DNA of 10,168 nt from Pirellulales bacterium. Its GTDB lineage: Bacteria; Planctomycetota; Planctomycetia; Pirellulales; JALHLM01. The stretch's first letter is position 1; each line of letters opens with the position of its first letter. The notes under the pieces were generated by a model, which was not told the DNA's origin, searched no databases, and worked only from the letters and a program-made list of their open reading frames with translations. Positions 1 to 6,700 of this stretch are shown here, piece by piece. Location of the stretch: positions 1 through 10,168 of the forward strand of contig JALHLM010000086.1 of NCBI GenBank assembly GCA_022844585.1, read 5' to 3'. The position numbers and the translations under genes were made by a program.

Positions 1-306
1 AATTCCCTTCCGCCTAAATGGACCCACGCCGCGGCAACGCCCTAGCCGTCTAGCTGGGGCTCGCAGCAAGCAATGCTTTGTCGCCGATCCATGGCGGTGA
101 GAGGGAACCAAATCCGTCGGTTCCTCGACACTGGGGCCGCTCAATCTGCAAGTTCTATGCCCGGTCCCAAATGCCGTGCCAAGGCCCTAGAAAACAGCCG
201 AATTGCGCGTTGACGCATAGCTTACCGTATTCAAATGCGACCGCAATCGTCGAGACATTGGGCAGGCGGTGCCTAGGGGCGCGGCAATTGTGGCGGTTTC
301 GTGTGT
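1..306. other. Left-end stretch with no supported gene
   Basis: I see no convincing gene here. The open frames across it are short. Their peptides show no recognisable domain, and the longer ones run on into the 3' end of the helicase gene on the opposite strand or in another frame. No strong terminator hairpin with a T-tract follows the helicase stop at 307-309. A short imperfect palindrome (CCCTAGC...GCTGGGG, about 43-59) is too weak to call. The stretch may hold the 3' trailer of the helicase mRNA and part of a spacer that continues beyond the window. Confidence 0.5.
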
Positions 307-2313
307 TCAAAGCCACAACTGCTTCACGGATTCCTCGATCCGTTGGCAATCCGGGAGCGAGTCCAGGAATAGCTTCCCATAGCTCTTCGTGAGCACGCGC
401 GGGTCGAGGATTACCACGGTGCCTTTGTCGGTGGCCGTGCGGATCAGGCGGCCGAAGCCTTGCTTGAGGCGGAGGACTGCTTCCGGGAGTTGGTAATCGC
501 GGAAGGGGACGCCGCCGGCGTTCTTGATTGCTTCCACGCGGGCTTCGACAAGCGGTCGGTCCGGAACCGCGAATGGGAGCTTGGTGATGATCACGTTCTG
601 CAGCGCGTCGCCGGGGACGTCGACGCCTTGCCAGAAACTGTCCGTGCCCAGCAGCACGCCGCGCGGGTTCTTCTTGAAGCGCTCGATCATCTGCGTGCGC
701 GGCACGCCATCGGCCTGGCTGTAAAGCGCGAGGTTGCGTTCGCGCAGCCACGGGGCCAGCGCCTTCGCGGCGCGGCGGACCATGTCGTGGCTGGTGAAGA
801 GCGCGAAGGCATGGCCGTCGGTCCGCGCGATGTAGCGGCGCAGCATTTCGAGCACGCGCTCGTCGTAGGCGGCCTTTTCGTTCGACGGGTCCGGCATGTC
901 GCGGACCAGGATCAACGTCGCCTGGCGTTGATAGTCAAAAGGGCTCCCGAGCCGCAGCGTGTCGCAACTGTGCGTGGCGCCGAGACGCTGTTGAAAATAT
1001 TGAAACGACGGCGGCTCGCCGACCGAAAGCGTGGCGCTCGTCATGATGACGGTCGGGCCGGCGTCAAACAGTTGACTGCGTAGCGCGGGGCCGACTTCAA
1101 TCGGCGCGGCGCAGAGCAATGTCTTTGGAAAGCGCCCCGCCGTGGTTTCGAGCCAGTACACGCAGTCGCCGTGCACCTGCTTGTGCCAAGAGTCGATCGA
1201 TCCGGCCAGGCCTAGCAATCGATCCGACGCGGCGATGAAATCCTGGCGCTCGGTCTCTTCGGTGAGCGACGCGCCGAACATCCGCATGCGCTTGGCCAAG
1301 GCCGTGAGTTTCGGCCCCAAATGGTTCTCGACAATCTCCGGCTTCCGCACGCGGCCGTTCGCACCGGGATGGTTGTCGCGCCAGGCGTTCAGGTCCTGGA
1401 AAAAATCCTGCGCCGTGAAGTGACACATGGTCACGTCGAGTTGCAGCTCGTCGAGCAGCCTGTCGCGATCTTTGTCGCGCACCAGCAGACCTTTGTTGGT
1501 GCGGTCGTTGAACAGGCGATTGAGCGTGTAGTCGACGTGTCCGGAGGAAATGCTCAGTCCGAGGTGATCCCCCGCGACGCTTTCGATGTTGTGGGCTTCG
1601 TCGAAGATCACGGCGTCGTAGTCCGGCAGAATGCTGACGTTCTCGCGACGTAGCGCCAGGTCGCTGAAAAACAGCGCGTGATTGACAATCAGGATCTGCG
1701 CGTTCTGCACCCGCCGCCGCGCGCGGTAATAAAAACACTGCGCGTGTTCTGGGCAATTGCGGCCCATGCAGTTGCCGTGGTCGCTTTGCACTTCGTCCCA
1801 GACCTGTGGCAGCGGGCGGTATGGCAGATCGGCCAGCGAACCGTCGTGCGTTTGCTTGGCCCAGGCGGCGATCGCCCGAACGCCGACGAACTCCTCTTCT
1901 TCCTTGAAGAGCTGGCTGGACCGCGCGACGGCGTTTTTGAGGCGCCTCAGGCTGATGTAGTTGCCGCGCCCCTTGGCGAGCACGGCCGTGAACTCCAGCG
2001 GAATCACGGCGTTCAGGAACGGGATGTCCTTGTGGATCAACTGCTCCTGCAGGCTGATCGTGTGCGTGGAGATGATGATCCGGCGGTGCTTGAGCGATTC
2101 GTCCGCCGGGTCGGCCGTGGCCAGGATCGCCGGGACGAGGTAGGCGAAGCTCTTGCCGACGCCGGTGCCGGCCTCGACCATCAGGTGCCGCCTCTCGCGC
2201 AAGGCCTTGGCGACGGCCTCGGCCATTTCCAGTTGCTGCGGGCGGAGCTCATAGTCGCGCAGCCGCTCCGCCACGCGCCCCCCAGGTCCCAAGATGTCCG
2301 CCACGCCACTCAT
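307..2313 (-). CDS. dinG: DinG/YoaA-family ATP-dependent DNA helicase (XPD/Rad3-like, SF2)
   Basis: This is a 668-residue helicase of the DinG/YoaA branch of the Rad3/XPD family, enzymes that couple ATP hydrolysis to 5'-3' unwinding of DNA and resolve D-loops, R-loops or forks. Seen in the sequence: a RPQQ Q-motif (residues 24-27), Walker A GTGVGKS (49-55), a cysteine cluster C182-x4-C187-x5-C193 with the spacing of the DinG iron-sulphur domain, a DEAH box (238-241), an MTSATLS motif III-like segment, the motif V region (GTDSFWQGVDVPG) and the motif VI region (QGFGRLIRT). The length matches E. coli DinG and YoaA (roughly 640-720 residues), and the C-terminus looks intact. The position expected for the first Fe-S cysteine is Ser121 (KGRGNYIS instead of a Y-x-C sequence). 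I chose the ATG at 2313; an in-frame TTG at 2331 would add six residues but has no better support. No Shine-Dalgarno precedes the ATG. The gene is divergent from the WD40 gene and looks monocistronic here. The family call is firm; DinG versus YoaA orthology is not resolved. Confidence 0.93.
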   Translation of the reverse strand: MSGVADILGPGGRVAERLRDYELRPQQLEMAEAVAKALRERRHLMVEAGTGVGKSFAYLVPAILATADPADESLKHRRIIISTHTISLQEQLIHKDIPFLNAVIPLEFTAVLAKGRGNYISLRRLKNAVARSSQLFKEEEEFVGVRAIAAWAKQTHDGSLADLPYRPLPQVWDEVQSDHGNCMGRNCPEHAQCFYYRARRRVQNAQILIVNHALFFSDLALRRENVSILPDYDAVIFDEAHNIESVAGDHLGLSISSGHVDYTLNRLFNDRTNKGLLVRDKDRDRLLDELQLDVTMCHFTAQDFFQDLNAWRDNHPGANGRVRKPEIVENHLGPKLTALAKRMRMFGASLTEETERQDFIAASDRLLGLAGSIDSWHKQVHGDCVYWLETTAGRFPKTLLCAAPIEVGPALRSQLFDAGPTVIMTSATLSVGEPPSFQYFQQRLGATHSCDTLRLGSPFDYQRQATLILVRDMPDPSNEKAAYDERVLEMLRRYIARTDGHAFALFTSHDMVRRAAKALAPWLRERNLALYSQADGVPRTQMIERFKKNPRGVLLGTDSFWQGVDVPGDALQNVIITKLPFAVPDRPLVEARVEAIKNAGGVPFRDYQLPEAVLRLKQGFGRLIRTATDKGTVVILDPRVLTKSYGKLFLDSLPDCQRIEESVKQLWL

Positions 2314-2321
2314 ACGGGCGG

Positions 2322-2327
2322 ATTGTA
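2322..2327 (-). promoter_or_regulatory. Possible -10 element for the helicase, suggesting a leaderless mRNA
   Basis: On the minus strand TACAAT lies eight bases before the helicase ATG at 2313. It is a good match to a -10 hexamer, and a transcript initiated from it would begin at or next to the ATG. This fits the absence of any purine-rich Shine-Dalgarno before that start. No TTGACA-like hexamer sits 16-18 bp upstream, so the call is weak. Confidence 0.2.
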
Positions 2328-2362
2328 ACAAAGAACCACGACGACGGTGGGCGACACGGAGG

Positions 2363-2522
2363 GAACCGCTAAATGCGCGAAATGGCGCGAAATCTAGACG
2401 GAAAGGGTTTGTTCGCCGTATTCGTGCGATCGATGGTGATCGAAGCGTTTGCGGCGTGGGACAGTGGGGCCACTGGCCTCAGACTTTTCCTATTTCGTGT
2501 CGTTTCGCGCATTTCGCGGTTC
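2363..2522. repeat. Intergenic inverted-repeat element A (CGCGAAA-type arms)
   Basis: Two 31-bp arms, 2363-2393 and 2492-2522, are inverted copies of each other matching at 27 of 31 positions. Each begins GAACCGC and consists of three tandem 9-10-bp units resembling CGCGAAATG. A 98-bp centre (2394-2491) separates them and includes a small palindrome, CAGTGGGGCCACTG (2462-2475). The element fills most of the 288-bp spacer between the divergent helicase and WD40 genes. The bases just left of it (2333-2362) are also loosely periodic, with no evident mirror copy on the right. I see no transposase and no clear target-site duplication. Translations across the arms give open frames with phrases such as FRAFRGSSS, which I regard as spurious. 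Confidence 0.8.
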
Positions 2523-2589
2523 AAGCTCTCTGAACAAACCGTGGCGATTATGCCGATATTGCGCCAGGCGTATTGCGCTTACACGGTCT

Positions 2590-2594
2590 GAGGG
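2590..2594 (+). promoter_or_regulatory. Shine-Dalgarno site of the WD40 gene
   Basis: GAGGG lies seven bases before the ATG at 2602. It decides the start: the same frame is open upstream to an ATG at 2449, but that start would put repeat-element sequence into the protein and bury the signal peptide. Confidence 0.6.
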
Positions 2595-2601
2595 TTTCGC
2601 C

Positions 2602-3636
2602 ATGTTCACCAAACTCCCAACAATTGCCCTCTCCGCGCTGCTGGCGATGGCACTCGGGGGAGAAAGCCGCGGAGAAGTGCCGCGGCAACAGGCGGAACGG
2701 ACGATCGTCGCGGGATCCGCGAACGCCAAGACGGCGCCGGTGGTCACCGCATTGGCGTTGAGCCCGGACGGATCGATGTTCGCTTCCGGCGGCGACGACC
2801 ACGTGGTACGGGTCTGGAACCTAGTTGATGGAAAGCTGGCGGCGGAATTGAGCGGGCACGACGATTGGGTCCGCGCGGTGAGCTACCATCCGAACGGCGA
2901 CCAACTGGCTTCGGCCGGCAACGATCGGCGGATTCGCATTTGGGACACGGCCGGAAAAAAGTTACTGCGGACGTTGCCACCCCACCCCCAGGCGATTTTC
3001 GCGATGGCCTATTCGCCTTCCGGGCAGTGGCTGGCGGCGGCGGGTTTTGAAGCATCTGTCCGCATCTATGCGTCCGACACCGGGCGCTTGCTGCATGAAT
3101 TGAAGGGCCCAAGCAACGATCATCGCGCGTTAGCCATCGCTCCAGACGGAACGACGTTGGCGGTCGGCGGACGGAACGGCCAGGTGCGGATTTGGAACGC
3201 CATCAACGGCGAAGTGATCCAGGACCTGGAAACCGACGGGCGACGCATCAGCGCGTTGGCGTTCTCCGCGGACGGCGCATTGCTGGCCGCTGGCGGTGAG
3301 GGTCAAGAGGTGTTCGTGTTCGATCACCAGTCGGGCGGCGAACCGCGGCGGATGACGACCAATTCGGGCCGCGTGCTGTCGCTGGCATTTTGCCAGGCTG
3401 AAACGCTGGCGATCGGCGACGCGGACAACGACGTGCATTTCTGGAACGTGAATTCGCTCGTCGAAACCGGACGCGGCGTGAGCCATGAAGGCAGCGTGAG
3501 CGCCCTGGTCTATGACGCGAGCCGCGAGACGCTGGTCTCCGGCAGCTACGACACAACGATCCGCTTCTGGGCTATGGCCAAGCAAAAAGACGGCGGCTTG
3601 GCCCGGCAAGCGGAAGCGGAGCGGACGGAACGGTAG
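2602..3636 (+). CDS. Exported seven-bladed WD40 beta-propeller protein
   Basis: This 344-residue protein has an N-terminal signal peptide (basic Lys4, hydrophobic core about residues 6-20, small/polar residues after it) followed by seven WD40 repeats beginning near residues 47, 89, 131, 174, 216, 258 and 299. Typical blade endings are visible (VRVWN, IRIWD, VRIYA, VRIWN, VFVFD, VHFWN, IRFWA), as are GH/H-D-type turns in the first two blades. Seven units would close a complete propeller. There is no attached kinase, peptidase or cytochrome domain of the sort often fused to planctomycete WD40 proteins. The short C-terminal tail (about 327-344) is charged. WD40 propellers are protein-interaction platforms; the partner cannot be read from sequence. 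The gene starts at the ATG with a GAGGG site seven bases upstream and lies 121 bp before the giant repeat protein on the same strand, so co-transcription is possible but unproven. Blade 6 departs most from the consensus. Confidence 0.9.
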   Translation: MFTKLPTIALSALLAMALGGESRGEVPRQQAERTIVAGSANAKTAPVVTALALSPDGSMFASGGDDHVVRVWNLVDGKLAAELSGHDDWVRAVSYHPNGDQLASAGNDRRIRIWDTAGKKLLRTLPPHPQAIFAMAYSPSGQWLAAAGFEASVRIYASDTGRLLHELKGPSNDHRALAIAPDGTTLAVGGRNGQVRIWNAINGEVIQDLETDGRRISALAFSADGALLAAGGEGQEVFVFDHQSGGEPRRMTTNSGRVLSLAFCQAETLAIGDADNDVHFWNVNSLVETGRGVSHEGSVSALVYDASRETLVSGSYDTTIRFWAMAKQKDGGLARQAEAERTER

Positions 3637-3658
3637 GAAGACGGCCGGGACGAAACGC

Positions 3659-3735
3659 GGAAGTCGGAACTTGGAACAGAGTTGAGGCGCTGTCAGGCAA
3701 TCGTGCTTCGGTCAGCGTTCCTCGTGCCGAGTTCC
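3659..3735. repeat. Intergenic inverted-repeat element C (heptad GGAACNN arms)
   Basis: Three consecutive 7-bp units, each starting GGAA or GGAAC, occupy 3659-3679. Three consecutive 7-bp units of the same type on the opposite strand (two GGAACNN and one GGCACNN) occupy 3715-3735. The inverted arms flank a 35-bp centre. The element sits between the WD40 stop (3636) and the giant gene's ribosome-binding site (3746), so it would lie in a leader or inter-cistron RNA. Its layout parallels elements A and B, with a different unit and period. Confidence 0.6.
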
Positions 3736-3745
3736 CAGTGAACAT

Positions 3746-3750
3746 GGAGG
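3746..3750 (+). promoter_or_regulatory. Shine-Dalgarno site fixing the GTG start of the giant gene
   Basis: A strong GGAGG lies seven bases before the GTG at 3758. The ATG overlapping it at 3744 is in another frame. This site supports GTG as the start and places the LEP-x-ER leader signature near residue 33, where it is usually found. Confidence 0.75.
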
Positions 3751-3757
3751 TTCCCTC

Positions 3758-6700
3758 GTGAGTTTGCTCTCTCTGGTGCGCCGTTGGCCGCGTTGGATGC
3801 GGCGGAGTTCGATCGCGGCTGCGCCTCTGGGCGATGGATACAAGCGCTGCCAACTCGAACCGCTCGAACGGCGCAGCCTGATGGCCGCCGACATTCATCT
3901 GGGCGCCGTGTACTTCGAGGAAGCCACGGGGGACGACTCGGCCGGCGACAAGATCGAGATTACTTTCCAAGGCGGCCAGCCCGGCACGCAGATGACGCAG
4001 ATCGTCATCGACACGGACAAGGAAGGGAACGGCCTCAGCACGGGCGACCTGTTCTTTGACACCAAAGCGCTCGGCCTGGGCGCGTTCAACTTCGCGGCGT
4101 TGCAAGTTCAAACGCCGCAGGGCTTCACGGTCGTCAGCACGCAAGTCGAAGACGGCGGCACCAAGTTGATTTTCAATCTCTCCGGCTTCGACGCCGGCGA
4201 GAAGCTCGTGTTCACGATCGACGTCGACGAAGCTCAATTCGTCAGCGGCAGCTCGGTCGACGTCAACTCGCTCGTAGAAGGCGCCGAGTTTCAGCGTTCC
4301 AAGTTGACGGGCACGTTCACGTCGCCGCACTATTTCGACGCCTCGGGTACCGGCACGTTCTTTGATGCGTTCGACACGAATTTCTTACAGGCGGCGCAGG
4401 CCAACGGCACGCAACTTAACCTGCCGCAGGACTCGTATATGCCGCCGGAACCCGGCGACCGTGAGGACCGCACGGCCGGCGGCGTGGTGTTGATCGGGCA
4501 GATCGCCAGGCCGGTGTCGTTGTCGGGCAACGTGTTTCACGACGTGAACATGAACAACACGCGCGACGGCGGCGAATCGGCCATCGCCGGCGTCGTTGTG
4601 CAATTGTGGCGCAAGGTCGGCAACGCCTTCGTCTTTCAAAACAAGACCGCGACGACCGACGCGCAGGGCAACTACAAGTTCGACGCCTTGGAACAGGGCA
4701 CTTACAAGGTGCTGGAACTGCAGCCGGCGCAATACTTCAGCGTCGGGTCGAAGGTTGGTACGGTCGAAGGCGTGGCCGTCGGCACCGTGGAGACCGTCGA
4801 TTCGCTCACTGAGATCGTATTGAAAGGCGGCCAAGACGGCATCCGTTATGACTTTGCGGAGGCCAAGGAAGCTGAGTTGCACGGCCACGTTTACTACGAC
4901 GCCGACAACGACGGCGTATTCGACGCGGGTGAGCAAGGCATTGGCGGCGCGAAGGTCATCATTCAGTATCTGCCGCCGAGCGGCGCGTTGCCGACGGCGA
5001 TCGAAGTCTTCACCGCCGCCGATGGATCTTGGTCCGCCCGGGGCTTGCGTCCCGGCAGTTACCGTGTGACCGAAATCACGCCGGCCGGCTATCTCGACGG
5101 TCTCGATCGCCCCGGCGACGCCGGCGGCTCGGCGACGAACCCCGGCGATTTGATCTCCGGCATCTTCCTGGCCGGCGGACAGATTGGCCGCAACTACGAT
5201 TTCGGCGAATTGCTGCCGGCGACGCTTTCCGGGCGCGTACATGCGGACTTGAACGGCGATTGCATTTATCAACAAGGCGAACCGCTGCTGGCGGGCGTAG
5301 ACGTGCAGTTGTTCGACAGCGCCGGCAATCTGCTGCAGACCGCTAAGACGGATTCCAACGGCGTCTACCGCTTCGCGGGACTCGCGCCCGGCGTGTACTC
5401 GGTGTTCGAAGTCCAGCCGGCGGGCTTCTACGATGGCGGCGAGAACGTCGGCACCGCCGGCGGCAATGTCACCGGCAACGACCGGATCTCGAACATCAAC
5501 CTGTCGCCTGGCGCGAACGCCACGGGTTACGACTTCTGCGAGAAGCTGCCGGCTTCACTCAGTGGCCGTGTGCATGCCGACGCCAACGGCGACTGCGTCT
5601 ACCAGCCGGGCGAGAAATTGCTGGCGGGCGTCGAAGTACGGCTGTTCGACTCAAACGGCACGCTCGTCGCCACGGCCACGACCAACGCGGAAGGCGTGTA
5701 CAAGTTCACGAATCTCGCGCCCGGCACGTACGGCATCTTCGAGGTGCAACCGTCCGGATACTATGACGGCGGCGAGGAAGTCGGCACGGCCGGCGGCAAC
5801 GTCACCGGCGACGATCGCGTCGGCAACATTACGCTCGGCTCCGGCGTCAACGCCACTGGTTATGACTTCTGCGAAAACGAACCGGTCAGCATCTCGGGCT
5901 ACGTGTTCGTCGATCTGAACGACAACTGCCTGCGGGAAACCGGCGAATCGGGCATCGCCGGCGTGACGCTCACGCTGCTCGATGCGAACGGCAATTCGAC
6001 CGGCCGCACGACAACCACGGACGCGAACGGTTTCTATCGCTTCGAGGGCCTCGCGCCGGGCACGTACGGCGTGGCGGAAGCGCAACCGGCGGCCTACATC
6101 GACGGCCAGGATTGCCCCGGCAGCGCCGGCGGCACGACGCCTGGCAGCGACCGCATCCTGGGCGCGCTGCTCAATCCCGGCGTCCACGGCACGGAGTATA
6201 ACTTCGGCGAGTTGCTGCCCAGTTCGATCAGTGGCCGCGTCCATGCCGACACGAACGGCGACTGCATCTATCAAGAGGGCGAAGCGCTCCTCGCTGGCGT
6301 GCAGATTCAACTGCGCGACCCGAGCGGCAATGTCATCGCCACCACGGTGACCGACGCCAACGGCGTGTACATCTTCAATGGCCTCGCGCCGGGCGTGTAC
6401 TCGGTCTTCGAAGTGCAGCCCGCCGGTTACTATGACGGCGGCGAAGAAGTCGGCACGGCAGGCGGCACGGTCGGCGGCAACGATTTGATCACGAGCATCA
6501 ACCTCGGCCCCGGCGTCACGGCCACCGGCTACGATTTCTGCGAGAACGAGCCGGTCAGCCTCTCGGGCTACGTTTATGTCGATCTCGACAATGACGGCAT
6601 CCGCGACGCGGGCGAGACGGCCATTGCCGGGGCGACGTTGGTGTTGCTCGACGCAGCGGGCGCGCCGACGACCGTCACTACCGTGACCGACGTGAACGGC

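Noticed and set aside
78..392. A 104-codon plus-strand open frame at the left end
   Set aside because: It overlaps the helicase 3' end in antisense, shows no domain, and has no clear ribosome-binding site.
2421..2475. Small palindromes in the centre of element A (TCGATGGTGATCGA and CAGTGGGGCCACTG) as operators
   Set aside because: They are short and of a kind expected by chance in GC-rich DNA; with a single copy each there is nothing to separate an operator from coincidence.
2449..2601. A 51-residue upstream extension of the WD40 protein
   Set aside because: It would read through the right arm of element A and bury the signal peptide. A GAGGG site and the signal sequence support the ATG at 2602.
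3572..5275. Two minus-strand open frames (3572-4330 and 4385-5275)
   Set aside because: Both are shadows of the giant gene's codon bias; the first also includes translated element C.
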